The notes under the pieces: generated by a model | Told to the model about the DNA's origin: nothing | The model's input: only the letters and a program-made list of their open reading frames with translations | Database searches by the model: none | Position numbers and translations under genes: made by a program | Shown: positions 53,122-63,428 of the stretch, piece by piece | Layout: each line of letters opens with the position of its first letter | Position numbering within the stretch: position 1 is the first letter of the stretch | Source: Macrolepiota albuminosa | Taxonomy: Eukaryota; Basidiomycota; Agaricomycetes; Agaricales; Agaricaceae | Length of the DNA stretch: 64,000 nucleotides | Assembly (NCBI GenBank): GCA_027475525.1 | Contig: JAMWFC010000049.1 | Span: 4,076,947-4,140,946 of the forward strand | Reading direction: 5' to 3'

Positions 53122-54495
53122 CCAATGCCCAGTCACACTGAAACCGAGGGGGAATCAGAGACGCATAATGTTGAATTGGCTGGACCCGTGAGCTTTGAGG
53201 AGTACTCGGGCGCTGTTTTGGACCCAGAGGATCGCCTGGAGTTCCTGTGCATTGGCAAAGGCCTGCGTAGAGAGCTGGACAAAGGAGTGTCTTGCCAGGT
53301 AATGTATTTGCTGGAACTTATGCAACCGTACCTGGGAGACCCGTGCAATGTGACTCAAAAAAAAGGGCTCAGGTTCCTGGTATACACCGTGTCCGATGAC
53401 GAGTTGGTAGTGATGGACAACGTCCATGACAGGGACGAGTTACTCCCGATCAAGGACGCAACACGCTCCACCTTTCCGGTCAGTCATTGGTATGCCCAGC
53501 AACAGGCAGAACAATTGAGAATCCAATTTTTGGGCAACCCACAGTTCCAGACTGTCCTGGCATGCAATGCCTGGGCATGGAACACGGAGAAGGTGCTTGA
53601 GTCGGGGGCCCTGTACAGCACCCATGCCGAGCATTGGGGCTGGTTCAGTCAACGCTTCCTGGTCAGGAGAGAAATGGACACCCTGGACACTTATTCAATC
53701 ATGGATCGATTAGTGGGATGTCACGTTAAAATAGGTGGCGCTCACCTACAAAACCCATGGTTTAACTTGAATCACTGGATATACAAGCATTGTTTAGTGG
53801 CGTTCGAGCAATGGGGAAGGGGCCGGTGCTACGAACCTGGCCAGAACTCTCATTATTTACCTCCTGAGTGGTTTCAAATACATCTGAGGGTTACGCCACT
53901 GCCAAGCCAGCGGCGACCACAGCAAGAGGGTTGGTCGGCAATGGCAACGAAGAGATGTAGTCTTATCCACCGGTTAGAACTGAACGGGCAACAGGTGGAG
54001 GCAGGGACCTACCCAGCTGTACAATGAAATTCTGCGTTGGTACACGACGCCGCGAGACGAGTACCCAAACCTTTGGTTGTAGTAGTCCAGGTCAATGGGC
54101 AGCCAGCCCGGGCCCTCATTGACTCAGGATCGCTCAGGGACTTCATCTCGAGCACCTTGACCCAGCAACTGTCGGTCCCAAAGAGGGAGTTGAAGTCACC
54201 AATCCCAGTTCAACTGGCTGTGCAGGGATCTAGATCTCGAATTAACTACGGTGCAATGGTGGACTTTAGTTACCAAACCATATGCGAGCAGCATTACTTT
54301 GACGTCATCAACTTGTCTGGATACAATCTGATCTTGGGAACCCCTTGGTTATTTCAACACAAGGTGGTATACGGTCTGAACTCCCCAAGCGTAGTGGTGG
54401 GGAGCCCGATTTCCAGTCCACTGATTGGAGAGGGTGTCACGCGGCTCACCTTGCGGGCGGTTCAGATCTTCGAGGAGCACCTGGAGAAGGCATGA
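53122..54495 (+). pseudogene. pol: gypsy linker and aspartic protease
   Basis: A 300-codon linker with no known motif ends in TGA at 54025. The protease follows in the same frame: VNGQPARALIDSGSLRDFIS carries the active Asp-Ser-Gly, and NLILGTPWLF is the flap-end motif. TGA at 54493 and again at 54517 separate it from the RT, where relatives have Arg. Confidence 0.8.
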
Positions 54496-54519
54496 CGGGA
54501 ATTACTTGCGTACGCATGA

Positions 54520-56217
54520 CCGGTTTGTAAAACTGTCGCGGAAACTCCCCTCCCACCACTTCAGGTGATAAATCACGAGATTCTGTTGATTGATCCTGCA
54601 AAAGTGTATCCATGGAGGCCGTTCCGTTGTCCAGAGGCAATGCGCCCACAGTGGGCCGCCAAGTGGGACGCATATATACGCAGCGGCAGGTGGAAGGTTA
54701 TGAGCATCGGGAACACTATACCAATGATGCTGATACCAAAGCCAGGGCCAGTAAAGCCGGGGGAAGCACCCTGGATGTGCATGGTTTTCAACTTGCAAGC
54801 ACGCAATGCTAACACCATTAAACGTTCTTCACTGCTGCCTGACATTGATGGCATACTTTGGCGGGTGGCACGTTGTAAATATCGGTCAATCCTGGATGGA
54901 CAAGACGTGTATGAGCAAATCAGGATCATCCCAGAGCATGTCGATCGCTCAGCGGTCACGACCCTGGATAGAAACATGGTTTGCAACATTGTGCAGCAGG
55001 GGGACTGCAATGCCCCTGCCACGTACCAGGCTTTAATGAACCATATCTTTTCTGCGTACATCAGCCGGTTCCTAGATGTATACCTCGATGATATCATAAT
55101 ATATTCAGAATCCCTTGAGGATCATGTACGGCACGTTAAGCTGGTCTTGGACATCCTGAGGCGTGAAAAACTGTACCTTGGTGAAAAGAAGGTCCATTTC
55201 TTATGTGCAGAAATGAAAGTCCTCGGCCGGGTTGTGGATGACGAGGGCATCCGGATGGATCCTGACAAGGTTGATGCCTTGGTCAAATGGAAGACCCCCA
55301 CAAACAGGGACTTACTGCGAGGGTTCCTGGGTGCAGCGGGTTACCTTGCAGACAACATAGATCGTGTACGCATCCTGATGGGAATCCTGCACGGGCTCAC
55401 CAGCGATACGGTCCCCTTCAGATGGGAATACACGCATCAGCACGTGTTCGAAGACATAAAACGGCTAGCAATGAAGTGCAGGGATCACCACCATCGCCCA
55501 TTAATATACGGAGCTGACGTGGAGCCAGTGAACGTGGTGATGGATGGCTGCGGTACCGGCATTGCCAGCGTTGTAAGCCAGGGAAAAGACTGGCAGAAGT
55601 CGAGTGTGGCGGCGTTTTTCTCTGCAAAGCTCAATTCTGCTGAGCAGAACTATCCTGTGCATGAGATCGAGATGTTGGCAGAAGTGGAGACCATGCTGCG
55701 CCACCGCGACATTCTGCAAGGAGTAAAGTTTAAATGGTACACAGACCATAAGGGGCTGATTCACCTGCTAAATCAGAAAAACCTCTCTGGACGGCAAGCT
55801 TGGTGGCTGGAGAAGATAGCCGAGTTTGACTTTGAGGTTGAATATGTGCTGGGGGTCGAAAGCATTCTGTCGGACGCACTGTCACAGCTCTACGCATACG
55901 ATGAACCTGGGACGGTAAGAGCACCAAGCGGATACACGTACCATGACGTCCTGAACAATGACCTGCTGGGCAGCCACAACATCACCATGCCCGTACTCAT
56001 TGGAAAGGAGGGCGGGTTTGCCAGCCTGAACTCTTTGAAGATCGGGGCAGGGAAGAACAAGGATCTAGGGGGAGGGGAGGATTCTCCGTCCCCTAGATCA
56101 GACGTCAACCGCTCACAGAAGGCAGCATCAGCGGAGAAAGGGTGCCCGGAGACGAGCCGGGAATTTGCTGCCTGCGTAGCCAAGAATTTTGTCCTGAAAG
56201 GGCCCAGAGACCCATAG
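54520..56217 (+). pseudogene. pol: gypsy reverse transcriptase and RNase H
   Basis: The RT starts CKTVAETPLPPLQVINHEI and includes RSILDGQDVYEQIRI, FLDVYLDDIIIYSE (catalytic YLDD) and VLGRVVDDEGIRMDPDKV. RNase H has VNVVMDGCGTGIASV and the DHKGLIHLLNQKNLSGRQ block. A Gly/Ser/Lys-rich connector reaches TAG at 56215, the only non-TGA stop inside the pol region. Confidence 0.9.
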
Positions 56218-58428
56218 GAACGAAAGGAGGGCAAGGGTACTGGAGAAAAACCAAAACTTTTCATACGGATACCAGCAAAGAAGCAGCACTCACCAGAGGC
56301 ATCTGAAGAAGAGGTTCGCAATGAACAGCTAGCACAGCAGGCTAGAGACTTGAGCAAAGTAACTCCAGAGCCGGTGGTGCTTACCAAAATGATAAGCGGA
56401 GGAAGAGAACCACTGGATCTCCTGGAAAGTATACGTGGAAGGTACTTCGAGGACCATGTCTTCAAGAAAGTATTAGAGCAACCACGTAACTATAAAAACT
56501 TTGAGACCACCCAGGACGGACTCATCTACATGAAGTTGAACGGAACTCAAACACTGTGTATCCCGAACATCCGAGTAGCAGGAAGGAGTATTTGAGAAAT
56601 AATAATTTCTGAAGCTCACTCAGTATTGGCTCACCTAGGGGCCAGCAAAACATTGGCTTACCTTAGGGATAACATATGGTGGAAGGAAATTCACCGAGAC
56701 GTACACGAATACTGCAAATCCTGCCAAACATGCAGTCGAATGAAACCTGCCAACCATAAGCCATACGGGTTACTACAACCTCTACCAGTACCCACACAAC
56801 CCTGGGAGGTAATCGGCATAGACTTCGTAGGACCGCTACCCAAGTCAAGAAGTCGTGACGCCACATTTGATTGCATCACCGTTATCATCAACTATTTAAC
56901 GGGGATGATTCACTTGGTCCCAAGCCGGACAACATACATGGCCAGACACATTGCAGAACTGGTCTTCTCGGAAGTATATGAGCGTCATGGTTTACCTCAC
57001 GCAATAGTCAGTGATCGGGACTCCTACTTCACAAGTTTATTCTGGACTCACCTCCATTCCCTGATTGGGATAAAACTTAAGGTATCCAGCACGTACCACC
57101 CACAAACCGACGGGGCTATGGAGCGTGCCAATCGTACCATAATGCAGATGATACGACAAGGGATCAGTCTCACTCAAACGGACTGGGTGTTAAAACTTCC
57201 CGCTGTGGAGTTTGCGATAAACCTGGCTAGATCCGAAAGCATGGGGTACTCACCATTCTTTTTAAATCATGGTCGAATGCCCTGAACAATGAACTGGACC
57301 TTGGCGTCACCCAACAAATATGAAGGGGTCCGGGTCTATGCACAACAACTCCGATCGGCAATCATGGCGGCCCACAACAGTATTCTGGCCGCCCGCGTCA
57401 AACAGATCAGGATAGCAAATCGAAAATGAAGGGTGGTGCCTTTCGAAAAGAATGACCTAGTATACATGTCAACCAAGAACATTAACTTTCCGAAGGGACT
57501 GGCATGGAAACTGATACCCAAGTACATGGGCCCCTACCCGATCCTGCGTGACTACGGGAACTACACTTTTCAGGTGAAGCTGCCTTCGCCACTGAGACAG
57601 CGTGGTATACATGACGCATTCCATGCTTCACTACTGAGGATTCATCATCCTAATAACGATTGACTGTTCCCAGGGAGGCTGTACGAGCAAATTGTGGAAC
57701 CCGATCAGCATCCTACCAAGTGGGCAGCAGATAAAATCATAGGGCATGCTGGATCAAAGGAAGACGTGCTTTTTGAAGTATTATGGAGATCAGGTGACAA
57801 AACCTGGCTTCTGAGACCTCAGGTCAAGGATCTCCACCTCCTTCAACCTTATTTGGATGCCCAGGGCGTAACTTGCACAGCAGATCTACCCCGAGGATTG
57901 GGCCTACCGCTGCCTCATAATCCTCAAATTTTCCTGGGAAGTCAAAAATTTTCTAGATCGAGCGGTATAAAATCCCAGGAAAGACACCTCCGCATCCATT
58001 CCCTAACCCTTCAACAGACCCCAACCGTAACTCAGTCTCCGCAGCCTCAGAACTCCCTTCACAGATTGAATCGGCGTTTCATGGGAAGATGCACTAAAAA
58101 CGATAGCGGCCTGCCACCGGGCGAAAGCCACAGCCCAGATCAATCGTCCAGGCAGCAGAGGCCTGCCAACCACTACACGGTTCCCAGCACTCCCGACTTG
58201 AAAAGGGACGATGGTATGATTAGCCTCAAGTACCCAGGCGAAGCGTTATCCAGCCACCTGTTCTCGCCTCAACAGTTCCAGGCATACCGAAAATGGAACA
58301 GTCACTGCCAAGCTGACCCTTACTACTGGCACGGACACTCTATCCCCTCCGGATATGGGGGCGTGGCCGACGCTTTTAACAGCCACCCAACCTACCCCTG
58401 TAAGCTGGTAGTATGGGATCCTGAATGA
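56218..58428 (+). pseudogene. pol: gypsy integrase and chromodomain-like module
   Basis: The integrase zinc domain (H-x3-H, as in HSVLAHLG, then CKSCQTC) follows a TGA at 56593. The catalytic triad is in GIDFVGPLP, IVSDRDSYFTS and GAMERANRTI. TGA at 57283, 57427 and 57661 fall in places where relatives read GRMPR, NRKR and NDRLFPGRL. The C-terminal module WAADKIIGHAGSKEDVLFEV then LWRSGDKTWL is chromodomain-like, which in related elements directs integration to marked chromatin. A TGA at 58426 follows. Confidence 0.85.
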
Positions 58429-59181
58429 AAGGGGTACTTCTCACCCTTCTACTCCATCCCTGAATCTGCCTTAATGGTTTCGTCCGTTGACCCTCACTAC
58501 AAGCTGTTCTTGGATGTGGGCATCATTCAGCCCAATGGCGACGTGGATGAACAATGCTGGAAGGTGGTGCTCTCCGCCCTTATGTGCCCGCACTTTCAGG
58601 CAGAGCGTAACCGAGAGCACGGGGAAGAAAAGCGACGTCAGAATAGGCTCGCGCGTCCACCTGTCAGGCCGAATTATTGCCGGCAGGGCAGTCGGCACCC
58701 CCTCATGCCCCAAAAAGACCCTGAGTTGGAGGTCCAGGTATGTCCGGCGACCAGCATCCCATTTCCCTCCAGAGTCGGCAGCCGCCTCAGAGTTATGTCA
58801 CCCGTGACGACCAGCCACCAGTCGCCGCGCCACCCGCTGCAACCGTACCTCAGGGTGAAGATTCGGGCTGTTCTCATGCCGCTGGCACACGCACGCACCG
58901 CCACGAAGCATCAGCCCCGGTCGAGTGTAATTCGTCCAAGACTACCGGTAATGGACCAGAAAAGACCCCAGAGCCTCAGGACCAGGAAATGTATGATCCT
59001 GACAAGGACCCGGAGCTCGCAGCGGGAGCGAACTAATCGTCACCCTAGGAAGGGTTACACTGATCACATTCCAGATCGTCCTGTCGTTATCCCAAACCCC
59101 CACTGTCATTACCTGGTTCACGGCATCGCTCACACTGTCTCTACTCGGCACTATCATCCCATGTCTATCGGAAGCCCTTAG
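58429..59181 (+). CDS. gypsy C-terminal extension of unknown function
   Basis: The frame is shared with integrase, opens after the TGA at 58426 and ends in TAG at 59179. The Arg/Pro/His-rich product (LFLDVGIIQPNGDVDEQCW, then basic repeats) has no motif that I recognise. Related mushroom gypsy elements also carry long C-terminal tails. Confidence 0.5.
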   Translation, partial: KGYFSPFYSIPESALMVSSVDPHYKLFLDVGIIQPNGDVDEQCWKVVLSALMCPHFQAERNREHGEEKRRQNRLARPPVRPNYCRQGSRHPLMPQKDPELEVQVCPATSIPFPSRVGSRLRVMSPVTTSHQSPRHPLQPYLRVKIRAVLMPLAHARTATKHQPRSSVIRPRLPVMDQKRPQSLRTRKCMILTRTRSSQRERTNRHPRKGYTDHIPDRPVVIPNPHCHYLVHGIAHTVSTRHYHPMSIGSP

Positions 59182-59252
59182 TCTAGGGGAGCCCTCACTT
59201 GTCTTTTTTCACCAGATAGGTATCGCTGTTCTCTCGATACCTGGAGGGCGCA

Positions 59253-59486
59253 TGTAACGGCGCATTCTTCATGCGACCACACTGTTACTCCTTTTGGACC
59301 AATTTGTCTACCTGATGACTACTTTACATTTACGTACAGGGACCACTGCAGTATATAATGGATCTAGTTGTATCGTAGTTGGCAGTTCTTCAATTCACTA
59401 GGACTTACACCTGTTCCTACTGAAGACTCTAAGCTTCTCTCAAACATCCCGTGGGGCGTTACCATGTCAATCACGCAAACGTCACA
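59253..59486 (+). repeat. gypsy 3' LTR
   Basis: It aligns with the 5' LTR over the full 234 bp. It is preceded by CTGGAGGGCGCA, the probable purine tract, and followed by the ATAAT duplication. Confidence 0.93.
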
Positions 59487-59507
59487 ATAATGCAACATCT
59501 GGCTCAC

Positions 59508-60140
59508 TTGAATCAGAAGGAATACTTTGTCAGCCGTCTTTTCAAGATTTTTTATCTTGAAGCGAATGTCTGGGTGTTTTTGAAGTTTGTTCAACGCCTC
59601 GGAGAGTATCAATCCTAGGATGAAATCAGGGGCATTATCTAGACTTACCAACTTCTCTGATACTCTCAATTCGATGTCGGAGAACCTAGAAAATGCGTTT
59701 TTCGGCATCTGGATATTTGGAAAACGGGATTCGCGTACTCTTCACAAGAAGAGATCATCTCAAGCTTCAGAAAGATCAAAATTTGCATTAGCTGGTATAA
59801 ATAGATGATGCTTACAATCTCCCTTGGTGATAACCGTTCAGGCAATGCTAATATCAGGCCCATCTGGAAACAAACATAACACTTTGAATACTGGATGGAA
59901 ACAACAGGCATACCGTCGATTGACGTATATAAAGCTATTCCATGTCAGTAGCAAAAATGTACATTGTGGAGAAACGCATGCCTTGCTCATAATGTCACCA
60001 AAATTGGTAGATATCAGTTCATCGCCACGAGGACCGTTTTCAACGAGTTGTTTTGGCACAGTTTCTCTACGCTCTGTAACACTAGTTCATCCACACGTTC
60101 TTGTAGCGGCAAGTTATACGCAGCGGCTGCAGACAGACAC
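59508..60140 (-). pseudogene. Meiotic DNA helicase MER3/HFM1-like, upstream side
   Basis: Pieces on the complement, in order: LPLQERVDELVLQSVEKL, a frameshift, STNFGDIMSKACVSPQ, then MGLILALPERLSPREI, LEMISSCEEYANPRF (read through a small frame change), FSDIELRVSEKL, an intron, and ALNKLQKHPDIRFKIKNLEK then TADKVFLLIQ. The last exon is followed by GTGAGCC at 59507, the donor of the intron carrying the gypsy insert. These blocks match the helicase accessory (winged-helix and ratchet) region of MER3/HFM1. The DEAD-type helicase core would lie further right but is replaced by copia-5. Confidence 0.75.
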
Positions 60141-60269
60141 AAGGTATGTCAGATAACAACTGGTGTCGTTGTGCTTCAGAATGAGGATATATTTGTAACG
60201 TAACGAATACATACCTGGTGTTGTTGTGCTTTGTGAAAATAATACTAGTGTCACGTGCCGCTGAGGGCA
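60141..60269 (-). repeat. Candidate copia-5 3' LTR
   Basis: On the minus strand the repeat could start TGCCCTCAGCGGCAC after TGTGATGGAG (a purine-rich tract) and end near CTGACA. It contains the duplicated piece AAGCACAAC(A/G)ACACCAG. The second LTR is outside the window, so both limits are provisional. Confidence 0.4.
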
Positions 60270-60299
60270 CTCCATCACACAATAGGGGTGCACACAGCG

Positions 60300-61166
60300 T
60301 CACTGGAGATCACAACGTGAGAACTCCCCAACGATACCCATCTTTCTTCTCAGCTTGTCGACAGCCTCGCGGGTCAAGGGCTTAGTCAGGAGATCGGCTG
60401 CCATGTCCTCGGAAGGGATGTAAGCCAGTCTGATTTTGCCATCGTAGACAGCCTGCCGCAGCCAAAACCAGTGACAATCAAGGTGTTTGAGGCGTCCCAT
60501 GTGTTCGGGCTGCTTGGAGACAAGTATGGCCGATTGATTGTCAAGGTTGAGGACAAGAGGCGTCGACTGGGGCATACCAATATCGGTGAGGAAATTACAG
60601 AGCCAGCAGAGTTCGCAGCCCATTTCACTCGCAGCGACAAACTCTGCCTCTGTGGTCGAGAGGGCCACAATCGTCTGAAGTTTGGACATCCAACTGACAG
60701 CGCCGCCAGCGACGGTAAGGACGGAGCCTGTGGTCGAATGACTGGTGTCGATGTTGCCGCCATGGTTGGCATCAGCATAGGCAATGAAGGAGGAAGGGGA
60801 AGAGGAGACAGCATTTCCAGAGTACTCAATTTTGTAGTCAAGCGTACCACGAATGTATCTCATTAAGTGCTTCACGGCTTTCCAGTGCTTTGGACCAGGG
60901 CATGCGTTGAACCTGCATAGGATGCCGACTGCAAAAGCAATGTCCGGGCGAGTGCACATCACGAGGTAGAGAAGGGCTCCGGTCGCCTGGATATAGGGGA
61001 CTGAGCGCATCTCTTCGACTTCCTCAGGGGTTTGCGGAGAATCCGCCTTCGACAGACGAGCGCTGGGGTCGAGAGGAGTAGTGACGGCTTTGCTGTCGAG
61101 CATATCAAAGCGTGAGAGGACCTCCGTAGCGTACGCCTTCTGGTCAGTCCATAACTTGCGCTGAGC
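60300..61166 (-). pseudogene. pol: copia-5 RT end and RNase H
   Basis: The frame, downstream of a TGA at 61167-61169, has DSKAVTTPLDPSARLSKAD, GALLYLVMCTRPDIAFAVG, the RNase H block AYADANHGGNIDTSHSTTG, STTEAEFVAASEMGCEL, and ends at TGA 60300. Confidence 0.85.
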
Positions 61167-62243
61167 TCAATTGCGTGTGACTACAACGCCCAAAAGACCT
61201 GTTGTTGGTCCGAGATGGCGCAGTTTGAAGTATTTTTGCAAGTCATTGATCACCTTGAGGATAGCGGAGCAGGACTGGGATGCGAGAGTCATGTCATCCA
61301 CGTGGATTGGAATAATGATGCGGATGTCGCCTTTGAGGTAGACATAGACACAGGGGTCAGAAGTGATGCGGGCGAAGCCTATCTTCACTAGGACCTGGTG
61401 AAGACGCCTATTCCAAAGATTTGCCCCCTGACGTAGGCCATAGATGCCGCGCTCCAACTTAGTGCAAGCGTCACCTTCCCTGGGCTGGCGTTGGATGTCT
61501 GGAGGAACCTCCTCAGGAAACCCCTCTGGGAACTTCATGTAGAGTTCCATGTCAATCACGCTGTGAAGGAAGGCTGATGATATGTCAACAGACTCCAGGT
61601 ACATGTCCTCGATCGCTGCCAGTGCTAGCACAGTGCGGACCGCCGCCCAGCGTGCCATGGGAGCAAACGTCTCATCAAAATCTACACCAGGCCGCTGGCT
61701 GAAACCTTGGGCGACTACGCGGGCCTTGAAACGCTCGATGGCGCCGTCTGGCAAATGCTTGACCTTGAAAACCCATCGTGACCTGATAGCCTTTCTGCCG
61801 ACAGGGAGGTATACCGTGCGCCAAGTGCCGTTATTCTTTAACGCGTTCATTTCCTCGACCATCGCCTTGTGCCATTCGGCGGCATTGTCGCTTGCCATCG
61901 CCTCACGGTATGAGCGTGGATTGGAGTCGTGCGCGCCAACCCTGTATGCATGGGCCAGACAAGCGTGAACCGCGCCGTAGCCGCCAATATCCACCCTGTG
62001 TTCAACATAGGCGCAACCAGCTTGAAGTAGGGCCTCGTCAGAGCGAACATTAAGAGCGAGGTCTACCTCCTGCTCTCCATGGGCATCAATGTCTCCTACA
62101 TTGACCTCCCACAGAGGCTGATCTGGTGGCTCCTCTGAGTATGGCGAGGGTAGCGGCGGTGGCGGTGGCTCTCGAACCAGTGGCGATTCACGGTCGATCT
62201 GGCGCTGGATCGCGTCGTAATAATCAGCGTTAGGTCCACGCAT
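61167..62243 (-). pseudogene. pol: copia-5 reverse transcriptase
   Basis: The RT domain is complete: SRWVFKVKHLPDGAIERFKA, YLESVDISSAFLH (first catalytic Asp), RGIYGLRQGANLWNRRLHQV, and PIHVDDMTLAS with the two catalytic Asp. TGA closes it at 61167, between TRN and AQRKLW. Confidence 0.88.
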
Positions 62244-62270
62244 AGGTATACGCGTACGTGAGCTCGGCTC

Positions 62271-63428
62271 TCATGGTGGAGGCAATGGGCATGGCTGCCG
62301 GTGTGCACGTGTTGGCCAATCACCGTGTTCGACTCCCACTGGTATGGGCGGGTCTCCCACCGAACTCGGATTATCTCCCACCGAGCTTGGGTCTCCTCCC
62401 ACTGAATCTGGGCCTTCTTCGTCGTCGCTAGGAAGTGGAGTCAAGGGCTCGCCGTCATCAATTCTGTAGGTTGATGTAAGTGGTGGCTCAGTGGATTCAT
62501 TCCGTCTGCTTACAGCGGGCTCAGTGTGGTCGTCATAGTCATCGATGTTGAAGTGGGAGAAGGACTCTAGTGGTGGCTGAGGGGTACCGGAAAAGGAAAG
62601 GCCTGGAAAGCATGACTCGTTGAATACAATGTCTCTGGATACAACTACCTGCTTAGTCGTCAGAATATATACCTTCCAACCAACATGATTGTCAGGATAG
62701 CCAACGAATATTCCAGGCAGAGAGTGTCCATCGAGTCCCTTCCTCTTCTCGTGAACTATCAACACATATGCGGCACAACCAAATACACGTAGGTGGCCAA
62801 TACGTGGCTTTTTGCCTTTGTACGCCTCAAAAGGTGTGGTATTGCGTGGTAAGGCCGACGTTGGACAGCGGTTGTGGACATGCCGGTAAGCGCTTAATGC
62901 ATATGTCCAGAAGCTCGGCGGTAACTTGGCCTCCGTGAGCATAGACGTAATGCTCTCCTCGATTGTTCTATTCATACGCTCGGCTACTCCATTTTGCTGA
63001 GGTGTGGCTGTGTTGGTGAATTCAACGTGTATTCCCTCTGATCTACAGAATGACAGGAAGTCGTTCGAAGTGTATTCTCCTCCTTTGTCAAAATGCACGC
63101 ATTTGATAGCCTTTTCCACATGACGTTCGGCCTGGGCCTTGAAGGTCTTAAACGCGCTGAGCACATCACTTTTTCTATACATGTCGTAGACTTCCATCCA
63201 CCTTGTACTGTCGTCGACGAACGTCACCCACCATCTACGGTTTGATTGGTGCCCCCCAACCTGCATTGGACTGTGCACGTCACTAAAGATCCTTCCAAGC
63301 GTTTCGTGTGCCCGGTCTGCAACATGCGGAAAAGGTGCTTGATGCTGCTTTCCTTGAAGGCATGGCTTGCATATACATGGTAGCGGCGAGTCGAGCTGTT
63401 CTAGCCGATCAGCCCCGAGATGACACAT
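62271..63428 (-). pseudogene. pol: copia-5 integrase
   Basis: The zinc domain ends with CICKPCLQGKQH. The catalytic triad is IFSDVHSP, VHFDKGGEYTS and NGVAERMNRTI. The C-terminal part has the GVGYP-like FVGYPDNHVGWKVY motif and an acidic Ser/Pro linker with repeats of SVG(D/E)(P/N)PS. TGA at 62271 and 63429 border it in the same frame. Confidence 0.88.

Larger units (their letters stand above)
50351..59486 (+). mobile_element. Complete Ty3/gypsy LTR retrotransposon with chromodomain-like end
   Basis: The element is 9.1 kb with 234-bp LTRs (four differences) that begin TGTAACGGCGCAT and end TCACA. The target duplication ATAAT lies at 50346-50350 and 59487-59491. Domain order is gag, protease, RT, RNase H, integrase, chromodomain-like, which defines gypsy. 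From about 51361 to 59181 one frame is open apart from ten TGA and one TAG. It sits antisense inside an intron of a MER3/HFM1-like gene. Confidence 0.95.
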
